Origin: Desulfosarcina sp.
GTDB lineage: Bacteria > Desulfobacterota > Desulfobacteria > Desulfobacterales > Desulfosarcinaceae
Reading direction: 5' to 3'
NCBI GenBank assembly: GCA_018224455.1
Contig: JAGTUY010000255.1
Coordinates: 1 to 11,697 of the forward strand
Length of the DNA: 11,697 nt
Position 1 is the stretch's first letter; the number at the start of each line of letters is the position of its first letter. Made by a program: the position numbers and the translations under genes. Positions 1 through 6,501 of the stretch are shown in pieces. Below the pieces are notes generated by a model that saw only the letters and a list, made by a program, of their open reading frames with translations, was not told the origin of the DNA and did no database searches.

Positions 1-66
1 AGACAAGGCAACCAATTCCACCATCTTTACCGAACTACATTCTTTTTATAGTTATCATTCACCTCG

Positions 67-898
67 TTAGGCAGCCGATAAAAGCTCCAATTGCTGTTGG
101 GGTTTCGGCTGAGTACTTTTTCTTGTGCCGGCCATTTCAATCAGTAATGTGGCCACGGTTGTGAAAATCGATTGAGCCAAAATGTTGTGTTGTCCCCTGA
201 CTCTCGCGTACTCCAGGCCTTCGCGCTTTTTCAGTAGATTGAATGCCCGCTCACCGTTTTTACGAAGGTCGATGGCTTTCGATACGCCTTCGGTGGCATG
301 CGGGATAGATCGATTTGTCTCGTTTGTTGCGCCGCTTTCCGCAATCGCAATCGATGTCGTCGTAAATCCGAATGTTCCGGTTGCCGATTTTAAACTTCGC
401 CAGCAAATGCTGACGGTCCACGGCCAGTTCCGTAGAGTCGACAAAATGAACGTTGAAAGGGTCCAACATCCCCTTACTCTGTAGTAGATATAGAAAATAC
501 ACATTCAAATTGATCATCTGTGTAAATGACAGCGAAGATCGGAATTGAGACATCTGCACGTGATTGATCATTTTCTTACGGTTCAAGGAAAGGCCAATAA
601 ATGCACGATTTTGTTTGCTCTCCATCCCGATGTAAGGGCTTGTTTCTTTATGGTTTTCGTAGCGTTTGTCATCGCCGCAGAATTTGCGATAACTGATTTC
701 CGGGTACTTGATGGCCTTCAAGATCTCGGCTCGAAGCATAGGGTACGGAAAGAGGTAACGGCTGGCCGGTGTGTATCCATCCGGTGCGAGAATTTTGTTA
801 ACGATACGGTCATCGATCAGTGAATCGATACGTTGCAGTTCGATATCTTTAATGGCCGGGTGAGTACTGTTTTGACCGGCGATAGCACGGTAGGCTTT
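67..898 (-). pseudogene. DDE transposase, internally deleted and truncated remnant (copy A)
   Basis: On the minus strand, two reading frames together spell most of an insertion-sequence transposase. The first frame runs from about 898 to 304. It contains a block with PEISYRKFCG, a QFRSSLSFTQM block, the VDSTEL motif near 437 that probably holds the first catalytic Asp, and IYDDIDCDCGKRRNKRDKS. It then breaks near 294-310. The second frame carries the C-terminal part, including ERAFNLLKKREGLEYARVRG, where the catalytic Glu is expected, and stops naturally at 67. In full-length relatives, as I remember them, well over a hundred residues separate the KRDKS block from the C-terminal block, so the junction is a large deletion plus a frameshift and should remove the second Asp. 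The N-terminus is also missing: reading upstream in frame meets a stop near 908 and there is no start codon. The element cannot be autonomous. The exact IS family is uncertain. Confidence 0.85.
190..245. repeat. 56-bp direct repeat, left copy
   Basis: This segment matches 2056-2111 in the same orientation at 54 of 56 positions, with differences at 193/2059 and 235/2101. On the minus strand it encodes the conserved transposase C-terminal block FNLLKKREGLEYARVRGQ. Similarity stops abruptly on both sides. It is therefore shared transposase sequence left in two separately deleted copies, not a target-site duplication. Confidence 0.9.
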
Positions 899-900
899 TC

Positions 901-1308
901 TCAGCCTTTACCGACATGCGCATAAGCCTCCTGGATGCGTTGGCCGACATACTCCTTGAGTGCTTGATCCGATTCGACGATATCGAAACAGGTGCCGTCC
1001 GACCCCAGCAGTCCCTCGGGTATGAGATCACCCCGTTCATCCGGATCTTCGATCATATCCCCATAAAAACACACGGAAAGCCAACGCGCCATGGGATCGT
1101 CGTCGATGATGTCAATCATCACAAAAAGCGGTCGATCATTTTGACGTTCATGGATACCACGCAAGGAATAACTGATGCCAGGGCGTTCAACAAATTCAAT
1201 CCGTACCTGTTCTTTCTCCACAAGCGTATTCAATAGATCGCGAAAAATAGGTTTCATCCCCAAGGAATCATCCCGCCACGCATCCATAAATGGTTTCACC
1301 GTTTCCAT
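901..1308 (-). CDS. Conserved-looking 135-aa protein of unknown function, coupled to a PocR-like sensor
   Basis: I do not recognise a named domain. The protein is soluble and acidic, with no signal peptide, membrane segment or cysteine cluster (only two scattered Cys). Visible features are a central strand-rich stretch with FVMIDIIDDDPMARWLSVCFYG and a following acidic segment DMIEDPDERGDLIPEGLLG. The C-terminus is predicted helical (YVGQRIQEAYAHV). The ATG at 1308 lies 2 nt after the stop of the PocR-like gene. Its likely ribosome site, AAGGG, is inside the end of that gene, which argues for translational coupling and a shared job. The stop TGA at 901-903 directly abuts the transposase remnant. 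It could be a partner or effector of the sensor, but this is inference from position only. Confidence 0.75.
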   Translation of the reverse strand: METVKPFMDAWRDDSLGMKPIFRDLLNTLVEKEQVRIEFVERPGISYSLRGIHERQNDRPLFVMIDIIDDDPMARWLSVCFYGDMIEDPDERGDLIPEGLLGSDGTCFDIVESDQALKEYVGQRIQEAYAHVGKG

Positions 1309-1310
1309 CG

Positions 1311-1826
1311 CTATCGATCCCTTCTCAGATAGTCATTCACCATTTGAGTCGTTCGCTTTTCGATATAAGCGGCCATTGTTTCAGCCTCTTTTTGGGTCAT
1401 GGTGCCCAAGCCCTCGCATAGGCCCAAAATCTCCGTTTCACTCAATCCCGTGGTTTTTTCGAGCAGGAAGGTCTGCACTTCTCCTCCGGCGGGTAACAGC
1501 CCGCATCCGCCGGCTGTGCCCAAAAACTCCCCGTCGACAAAAATGGGAACGGTAATTTTGATGAGTCCGGCGTCACATTCGTCAATAACGGCTTTGTGGC
1601 TTTGCTTGGCCTGGGCCATGAAGTGTTGATTACCGGTCGCACATATGGCCGCCAGCGACTCTTTGTTGGCCTTGATTTGCGGGCACAATCGATTGCACCA
1701 GTGCGGTTTCCCGGTGACCCCTTGCCCTGAATCGTCATACACGGTGCAATTGATGTGGAACCGATTGAATACCTCTTCTTCGAATTGTTCCCATTTTTCC
1801 CTGGATAAGATGTCGGTCAACTCCAT
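1311..1826 (-). CDS. PocR-like ligand-binding sensor protein (standalone domain)
   Basis: The 171-residue product looks like a single PocR-type sensory domain with no DNA-binding, kinase or GGDEF partner attached. PocR domains are predicted small-molecule sensors, named after the propanediol/cobalamin regulator PocR. Family-like features are the cysteine-bearing segment HWCNRLCPQIKANKE (44-58), IC at 61-62, DECDAGLIKITVPIFVDGE (82-100) and FLGTAGGCGLL (101-111), followed by helices to the end. Cys44, Cys48, Cys62 and Cys84 form a possible metal or Fe-S set. The start chosen is ATG 1826, because AAGGAG lies 10 nt upstream; an upstream in-frame start at 1871 would add 15 residues with no good ribosome site. 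It is first in a two-gene unit with the 135-aa protein. The ligand is unknown. A cytoplasmic location is expected. Confidence 0.75.
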   Translation of the reverse strand: MELTDILSREKWEQFEEEVFNRFHINCTVYDDSGQGVTGKPHWCNRLCPQIKANKESLAAICATGNQHFMAQAKQSHKAVIDECDAGLIKITVPIFVDGEFLGTAGGCGLLPAGGEVQTFLLEKTTGLSETEILGLCEGLGTMTQKEAETMAAYIEKRTTQMVNDYLRRDR

Positions 1827-2055
1827 GGTGGTTAAGCTCCTTATTGAGATCCTAAATTTGCGGCAGACCATAAGGATACGGCCCGCTCGCGGCGAACGCT
1901 TATCCGAGCACGCTGTCTGTCAACATAGTTGTCGCATAGGTTCAAAAAAACTTTTCTAATTGGAGGCGCATCCCAGATGGGTTTCGGTGTAGCCTCCAGT
2001 CTTGGCAATGTCAAGGGTCAAGATGAACGCTGCGCTGTGTTCCGCGCCCTTGCCA
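1827..2055. other. Non-coding region upstream of the PocR-like gene with two imperfect inverted repeats
   Basis: No gene is visible here. Two inverted repeats lie side by side. The first is TGGAGGC at 1961-1967 pairing with GCCTCCA at 1992-1998, with a smaller CCCA/TGGG hairpin inside. The second is a 14-bp pair, 2004-2017 with 2047-2060, having one mismatch. Read on the minus strand, the first stem is followed after about ten bases by a run of seven T, so it could be a weak terminator or a leader structure ahead of the PocR-like gene. A TTGACA hexamer lies on the minus strand at 1918-1923, but I see no matching -10 at normal spacing. Confidence 0.4.
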
Positions 2056-2111
2056 TTGCCCCCTGACTCTCGCGTACTCCAGGCCTTCGCGCTTTTTCAG
2101 CAGATTGAATG
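2056..2111. repeat. 56-bp direct repeat, right copy
   Basis: This matches 190-245 at 54 of 56 bases in the same orientation. Here the transposase C-terminal block is fused directly to N-terminal transposase sequence at 2112, so nearly the whole catalytic region is missing. The match ends at about 2056, where the downstream sequence becomes unrelated. Confidence 0.9.
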
Positions 2112-2240
2112 GATTGTCAATAACTTGCTCCAATACCTTACGAACAATTGCCTTTTTTCCTTTCTGGTGAGACGATGCCAGTTGTGAGATTGAGTTTTCA
2201 GTTGCTTACGAATCTGAGCCTTGATATCTTTGCAGTGCAT
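2056..2240 (-). pseudogene. Transposase remnant (copy B): N-terminus fused to a C-terminal fragment
   Basis: An intact translation start is visible on the minus strand: ATG at 2240 with AAAGGAG 9 nt upstream. It opens MHCKDIKAQIRKQLKTQSHN and continues to a frameshift at the A-run (T-run on plus, 2153-2158). It resumes in another frame as KAIVRKVLEQVIDN, then joins straight onto PFNLLKKREGLEYARVRGQ, the C-terminal block also found in copy A. Everything between, including the catalytic Asp motifs, is gone. In the starting frame translation stops at TGA near 2103. The N-terminal style fits the part copy A lacks. This makes the two remnants complementary pieces of the same transposase type, in the same orientation. 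Confidence 0.75.
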
Positions 2241-2256
2241 GCGAAAAGCTCCTTTG

Positions 2257-2288
2257 GGAAGTAGCCTGTTTGGTTGCAGCCTACTTCC
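2257..2288 (-). promoter_or_regulatory. Hairpin in the leader of transposase remnant B
   Basis: GGAAGTAG with CCTG (2257-2268) pairs with CAGC and CTACTTCC (2277-2288). That is a 12-bp stem with one mismatch and an 8-nt loop, and it ends a few bases before the AAAGGAG ribosome site of the remnant transposase. Stem-loops in transposase leaders are known to limit translation from read-through transcripts in several insertion sequences, so that role is plausible. It could also be an inverted repeat recognised by the transposase. Confidence 0.45.
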
Positions 2289-2423
2289 TTATGGGGGTTT
2301 TTACATGCACAAGAAACTGTTATTAATAGAAATTATACACTTCTTATTAACACCCTTTTTAGGGAATCTTTATCGATATGGTTCTTGTTTTAAATGAGAC
2401 CTAACCCGCAAAGCCCGGAAACA
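2289..2423. other. AT-rich non-coding spacer
   Basis: No gene is visible between the hairpin and the long inverted repeat. On the minus strand a perfect TATAAT hexamer lies at 2332-2337, upstream of transposase remnant B. It could be a -10 box for that gene, but no convincing -35 stands 16-18 bases further up. No terminal inverted repeat of the insertion sequence could be matched between this side and the segment at 1-66. Confidence 0.4.
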
Positions 2424-2430
2424 TCAAACC

Positions 2431-2590
2431 TCAAATGACAAATCTCAAATAAATTCCAAATTACAATTTCCAAATCTCAAATAAGGGCAATCACCAACAG
2501 TTGGTTGTCATTTTTTCCAGTTTGGAGTTTTGGAATTGGTGATTGTGATTTATTTGTCATTTGATTTTTGGTGATTGTGATTTGTCGGTT
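2431..2590. repeat. AT-rich long imperfect inverted repeat (copy 1), possible operon terminator
   Basis: The left arm at about 2431-2477 is built of CAAAT-type words. The right arm at about 2521-2590 contains ATTTGTCATTTGA, the exact complement of TCAAATGACAAAT at 2431-2443. A further 9-bp match, AATTCCAAA with TTTGGAATT, lies inside, and ACCAACAGTTGGT sits near the centre. Parts of both arms recur at 8627-8720. The element begins within the last codons of cbiP and extends past its stop, so on the minus strand it could fold into a long AT-rich stem that ends or protects the cob transcript. It lacks the GC-rich stem plus U-tract of a textbook terminator. Confidence 0.75.
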
Positions 2591-4118
2591 TGTTTTTGAT
2601 CTTCACCAGCGCACCAATCCGTTCCACATCAACATGGCAGCGGACATGATCGGCCAACAGGGCATACTGCTGCATTTTGGCTTCCAGGCCGCCGACGGCC
2701 GGCACGTCGATGCCGGCAATCCCCGCCGCATTCAGCCACTGGGTGATCATTGCCGGGGTGTCGAACAGGCCGTGCATGTAGGTGCCGATGGTCCGCCCAT
2801 GGTCAACCTTGCACCCGTCGGCGTCACTGACGGCCTCGCCGTTTCTTTCATGGACCACCAGCAGGGGCTTTCCTCCGTGTAGCCGGGTCTGGCCCATATG
2901 GATCTCATAACCGGTCCCTTCCATTCCGCCCCAGGAAAACCGGCTGAGGGTCGTGGTTTTGGGTGCCTGGAGCACGGTCTCCACCGGCAGCAGGCCCAGA
3001 CCGGCGGTCGCTCCCGGTTCGCCTTCCAGGCCGTCGGGATCGTGGACCCGGCTTCCCATCATCTGATAGCCCCCGCAGATGCCGGTGATACGGCCGCCGC
3101 CGGCGTTGAAGTCGGCGATGCGGGATGTCCAGCCGGTGGTTTTCAGCCATGCCAGGTCGAAGCGGGTATTTTTGGATCCCGGCAGGATTACGGCGGAAAA
3201 GGCGGTAAGATCCTGGGGCGTTTCCAAAAAGTGGACCGTCAGGCCCGTCACCCCACGCAGCGGATCGAAATCGCTGAAGTTGGAAATATGGGGGATGCGG
3301 ATCACCGCCACCGCGGGTCTTCCATCCGCATTCGCCGCAATTGCTCTGGGGCGTTCGATGACCACCGAATCTTCGGGGTCGATGCGGATGTGGTCATACC
3401 AGGGCAACACGCCGAAAACCGGCAGCCCGGTTCTCGCTTCGATCCACTGCACACCGTCCGCGAAGAGCCGCAGATCTCCCCGGAACCGGTTGATGATGAA
3501 TCCGGCCACCCGGTCGCGGAAGTGTCGGGGAAGGCAGTCCAGGGTACCCACCAACTGGGCGAAGATGCCGCCGCGGTGGATGTCTCCCACCAGGATTACC
3601 GGGGCTTCGGCGTATTCGGCCATGGGAAGATTGACGATATCGTGGGCCATGAGGTTCACTTCGGCACAGGAGCCTGCGCCTTCCATCACCACCAGGTCGT
3701 ATGTCGATCGCAGACGGTCAAGGGCGGCCTTGGCGGTCTGCACCAGACATGCCTTCTTCTGGTGATAATCCATGGCCGTCTGGTTGCCGATGGCCTCGCC
3801 CAGGAGCACCACCTGCGAGCCCACGTCGCTGGTGGGTTTGAGCAGGATGGGGTTCATGTCCACGTGGGGGACGATGCCGGCAGCCTCGGCCTGGACGATC
3901 TGAGCCCGGCCCATCTCCAGCCCCTCCGGGGTGACCCCGGAATTGTTGGACATGTTCTGCGACTTGTAGGGCGCCACCCGCAACCCCCGGTCCGCAAAAA
4001 TGCGGCACAGGGCGGCGGCGATGACGCTCTTGCCCACGTCGGAGCCGGTGCCCATCACGGCGAGGCAGGGGGCTGGGGAGGGGTTCAGTCGGTTTCTTGA
4101 TGGATCGGGAAGTACCAA
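2550..4118 (-). CDS. cbiP: Adenosylcobyric acid synthase (glutamine-dependent amidase)
   Basis: CbiP (CobQ in aerobic nomenclature) amidates four side chains (b, d, e and g) of adenosylcobyrinic a,c-diamide, using ATP and glutamine. The 522-residue protein has an N-terminal P-loop-like GTGSDVGKS at 23-31, the conserved PYKSQNMSNNS at 50-60, and a C-terminal class I glutamine amidotransferase domain. In that domain ICGGYQMMG (347-355) supplies the nucleophile Cys348, and YMHGLFD (447-453) is the expected family motif. The start is TTG at 4118, with AAGGTG about 8 nt upstream; no ATG or GTG precedes the conserved CLAVMGTGSD, so a rare start is required. It is last in the operon, 36 nt after cobO. 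The last 14 or so residues, Asn/Lys/His-rich, are encoded by the AT-rich repeat and are probably not part of the fold. Confidence 0.95.
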   Translation of the reverse strand: MVLPDPSRNRLNPSPAPCLAVMGTGSDVGKSVIAAALCRIFADRGLRVAPYKSQNMSNNSGVTPEGLEMGRAQIVQAEAAGIVPHVDMNPILLKPTSDVGSQVVLLGEAIGNQTAMDYHQKKACLVQTAKAALDRLRSTYDLVVMEGAGSCAEVNLMAHDIVNLPMAEYAEAPVILVGDIHRGGIFAQLVGTLDCLPRHFRDRVAGFIINRFRGDLRLFADGVQWIEARTGLPVFGVLPWYDHIRIDPEDSVVIERPRAIAANADGRPAVAVIRIPHISNFSDFDPLRGVTGLTVHFLETPQDLTAFSAVILPGSKNTRFDLAWLKTTGWTSRIADFNAGGGRITGICGGYQMMGSRVHDPDGLEGEPGATAGLGLLPVETVLQAPKTTTLSRFSWGGMEGTGYEIHMGQTRLHGGKPLLVVHERNGEAVSDADGCKVDHGRTIGTYMHGLFDTPAMITQWLNAAGIAGIDVPAVGGLEAKMQQYALLADHVRCHVDVERIGALVKIKNKPTNHNHQKSNDK

Positions 4119-4154
4119 CGATTTTTCACCTTTAACGCAATACTTAAAACGCTA

Positions 4155-4682
4155 TTATTTTTCAATACCGGTCCGGGCTGCTATCCCATCCCGGTAATAG
4201 TGCTTGACGGCTTTCATTTCCGTCACCAGATCGGCCTTGTCGATGACGCGTGGGTCCGCTCCCCGGCCGGTGATCACCAGTTCCACATCGCCGGGCTTTT
4301 GCGTCATAATCGCCAGAATCTCTTCAACCGGGAACAGTCCGCACATGGCCGCCACATTGCCCTCTTCCATGATCACCACCTGGTAATTGCCCGAAATGAG
4401 GGCCCTGCGGATGGCTTCCAGACCCTTTTGGCCGGCGGCCCGATCTTCCGGCGACGGCTTTCCCTTGATGAACCGGCCCAGCCCGAACTGCTCCACGGTG
4501 ATGTGGTCCACAAGGCGCGAGAGGGCCTTGATTTCGCTGTAGTCGCCGGATTTGATGAACTGGGCGATGTAGACCTTCAGACCTGCGCCGGCGGCCCGCA
4601 GGGCCAACCCCAAGGCCGCCGTGGTCTTACCCTTGCCGTCCCCTGTATAGATCTGGGTGTAGCCGGTAGTAAATGTCATCAT
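4155..4682 (-). CDS. cobO: Corrinoid adenosyltransferase (CobA/CobO/BtuR type)
   Basis: This enzyme transfers the 5'-deoxyadenosyl group of ATP to cob(I)alamin or earlier corrinoids, giving the coenzyme form. Walker A GDGKGKTT is at residues 14-21. KVYIAQFIKSGDY follows at about 36-48, LVITGRGADP at 135-144, and the C-terminal pattern KAVKHYYRDGIAARTGIEK is typical. Length 175 is normal for the family. The segment after strand 4 reads IMEEGNVAAMCG, where relatives usually have a DE pair, so one acid is conservatively replaced and the neighbourhood is unusual. The start ATG at 4682 overlaps the cbiH stop as ATGA; a second ATG follows immediately at 4679. The ribosome site is weak, so translational coupling to cbiH is likely. 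Confidence 0.93.
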   Translation of the reverse strand: MMTFTTGYTQIYTGDGKGKTTAALGLALRAAGAGLKVYIAQFIKSGDYSEIKALSRLVDHITVEQFGLGRFIKGKPSPEDRAAGQKGLEAIRRALISGNYQVVIMEEGNVAAMCGLFPVEEILAIMTQKPGDVELVITGRGADPRVIDKADLVTEMKAVKHYYRDGIAARTGIEK

Positions 4683-5554
4683 TTGTTTCCAATATCATAC
4701 TTGCCCGTATAACCCCGCGGCGTAACCATAAACCCATCATAATTAAAGGTGCTCGAATTGCCCACAAACACTGTGGTCTGCATATCCACATCGGCCCGGT
4801 GAAGATCCGCCAGCGTGGTGAGCCTGACCCGCTGGTTCTCACGCATGGCGCCGGTGACGACACCCACCGGTGTGGCCGGGTCACGGTGCCCGAGGATGAT
4901 CTGTTGGGCGCGGGCCAAGTGCTCGGCCCGGCGCCGGCTTTTCGGGTTGTAGATCACAATCACAAAATCGGCCCCGGCCGCCGCGTCCAGCCGGGCTTCG
5001 ATAGTCTCCCAGGGCGTGAGCAGATCGCTCAGGGATATGGCGGCAAAATCGTGGGTCAACGGTGCCCCCAGGAGCGATGCGCCGGAGCAAAGCGCGGGGA
5101 TACCGGGAACCACCTCGACAAGCAGTCGGTCCGGATCCTCTGCACTTTCGGAACTGCCGATGGCAATGGCCCGTTCCCGACACATTTCCAGCACCAGCCC
5201 GGCCATGGCATAAACTCCCGGGTCTCCGCTGGAAATCACGGCACAGGCGGTGCCGGACAGGGCCAGGTCAAGGGCTGCCGATACCCGGTCGACCTCTTTT
5301 TTCATGGCCGTACTGACGATCTGCTTGCCTTCGATCAACGGCCGGATCAGGTCGATGTAGGTGGTGTACCCGGCAACGGCGTCGACGGTTTCCAGCACCC
5401 GGGCGGCGCGTCGGCTCAGGTGCTGCGGTCCACCGGGTCCGATGCCGACGATATACAGGCGTCGGCGGCCACCGCCACGGTGACGTTGGCCGTCTTTTGT
5501 TTCGGAACGATCAGTCGCCCCCGGTGTGTCGCCAGCAGGGCTGCGGCTTCGCAT
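4679..5554 (-). CDS. cbiH: Cobalt-precorrin-3 C17-methyltransferase
   Basis: CbiH (CobJ homologue) methylates C17 and drives ring contraction in the anaerobic corrin pathway. The conserved fold starts at LYIVGIGPGGP (33-43). It continues with GYTTYIDLI, SSGDPGVYAMAG, EVVPGIPALCSGASLLGAPL, ISLSDLLTPWE, VIYNPKSRRR and QTTVFVGNSST, all typical of the SAM-dependent precorrin methyltransferases. The core is about 259 residues. The only in-frame ATG, at 5554, adds 32 low-complexity, Arg/Gly-rich residues and makes the gene overlap the end of cbiG by 139 nt in another frame. No ATG, GTG or TTG lies between it and the conserved core. The true initiation mechanism is therefore uncertain: the ATG, a CTG at 5458, or a frameshift from cbiG. 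The C-terminal stop overlaps cobO. Confidence 0.92.
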   Translation of the reverse strand: MRSRSPAGDTPGATDRSETKDGQRHRGGGRRRLYIVGIGPGGPQHLSRRAARVLETVDAVAGYTTYIDLIRPLIEGKQIVSTAMKKEVDRVSAALDLALSGTACAVISSGDPGVYAMAGLVLEMCRERAIAIGSSESAEDPDRLLVEVVPGIPALCSGASLLGAPLTHDFAAISLSDLLTPWETIEARLDAAAGADFVIVIYNPKSRRRAEHLARAQQIILGHRDPATPVGVVTGAMRENQRVRLTTLADLHRADVDMQTTVFVGNSSTFNYDGFMVTPRGYTGKYDIGNK

Positions 5555-6501
5555 ACGCTTTTGACTCCTATGTGTTTTTCAACCGTGGTCGACGGGGTGG
5601 GCACCTGCGCCACCTCTTTGAGCCGGTCACGGGTGAATACCGTTAATGGCAGGTTCAGGGATTCGGCCAGGGCCAGCAGCCCGGGCTCGTCGGCCTTCAG
5701 GTCCACCGTGGCTATCGTGCGCAGGCTGGAGATGGCCAGACGGTTCGTTGCGAACGTTTCCACCAGCAGATCGCGGATCTCTTCAACATCGGTGCCCCGG
5801 TTGCATCCCACACCGGCCACCAATGACCCGGGTCGCAATACCAGTACATGGGGGGGCAGGTCAAGGCACATGTGGTCCACGAAAATCCCGGCATCGCTTC
5901 GGCCCAATGCATCCACGGCAGAGGCGATCACCTGGTCATGCGGCAGCCGGTGGGCCACCATCCCCAAGGGGTCGTAAATGAAGATCGGGTTGCCGGTGAT
6001 CAGGGACATGTTGACTGATTTGATGGCATCGGGATTCTCGATGGTCAGACTGTTTTCCGCGGCGATGATGTCGATGGCCGGCACCCGGTTGACGTCGGTG
6101 GCCGTGGTGATCACCGGCAGTCCGCCGGTGGTCCGGGCCACTTTCCGGGCCAGGGCGTTGGCTCCGCCGATGTGGCCGGAGACCAGGCTGATGGCAAACT
6201 GTCCGTCCTCGTCGCAGACCACCACGGCCGGGTCCGTGGTCTTGTGGGCCAGACCCCTGGCGATGCTGCGCACCACGATGCCCGTGGCCATGATGAAGAT
6301 ATGGCGGGAAAACCCGGTGAACTGCCGGCCCACCTCATCTTTCAGCCGCGCAAAGCGCACCGCGCCGGGGATGGTCGTCTCCAGTTTCTGGGATAGAAAC
6401 AGGGTGCAGCCGGGTATCCCGTCGGCGATAATCCGGGCCAGTTGGACCCCGTTGGGTGTCAGTGCCCAGACGGCGGTGCGTTCAAGGACGGCCGACTTCA
6501 C
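5416..6501 (-). CDS. cbiG: Cobalt-precorrin-5A hydrolase
   Basis: CbiG opens the delta-lactone of cobalt-precorrin-5A, releasing acetaldehyde. It is a marker of the oxygen-independent pathway. The 361 residues show the N-terminal region with FIMATGIVVRSIARGLAHKT, VVVCDEDGQFAISLVSGHIGGANALA and ITTATDVNRVPAIDIIA. The C-terminal domain has SLVAGVGCNRGTDVEEI, GVKSVCEAAALLATH and RLIVPKQKTANVTVAVA, which is where the family normally ends. The start is GTG at 6501, overlapping the cbiF stop as GTGA, with GAGGA about 6 nt upstream. Both domains look complete. The last 46 codons overlap the upstream extension of cbiH. Confidence 0.95.
   Translation of the reverse strand: MKSAVLERTAVWALTPNGVQLARIIADGIPGCTLFLSQKLETTIPGAVRFARLKDEVGRQFTGFSRHIFIMATGIVVRSIARGLAHKTTDPAVVVCDEDGQFAISLVSGHIGGANALARKVARTTGGLPVITTATDVNRVPAIDIIAAENSLTIENPDAIKSVNMSLITGNPIFIYDPLGMVAHRLPHDQVIASAVDALGRSDAGIFVDHMCLDLPPHVLVLRPGSLVAGVGCNRGTDVEEIRDLLVETFATNRLAISSLRTIATVDLKADEPGLLALAESLNLPLTVFTRDRLKEVAQVPTPSTTVEKHIGVKSVCEAAALLATHRGRLIVPKQKTANVTVAVAADACISSASDPVDRST

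Noticed and set aside
182..823. Two short plus-strand open frames across transposase copy A
   Set aside because: The minus strand carries recognisable transposase blocks throughout; the plus-strand products do not resemble anything.
2002..2187. 61-codon plus-strand open frame
   Set aside because: It is opposite transposase remnant B and has neither a ribosome site nor family features.
2431..2590. CRISPR-like or tandem array in the CAAAT-rich stretch
   Set aside because: The words are irregular and arranged as an inverted repeat; there are no equal-length spacers or repeated units.
2898..4100. 400-codon open frame on the plus strand
   Set aside because: It is the antisense shadow of the GC-rich cbiP gene, with His/Gly-rich composition and no recognisable motif.
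4673..5977. 434-codon open frame on the plus strand
   Set aside because: Antisense to cbiH and cbiG, both of which have clear family motifs; the plus-strand product has none.
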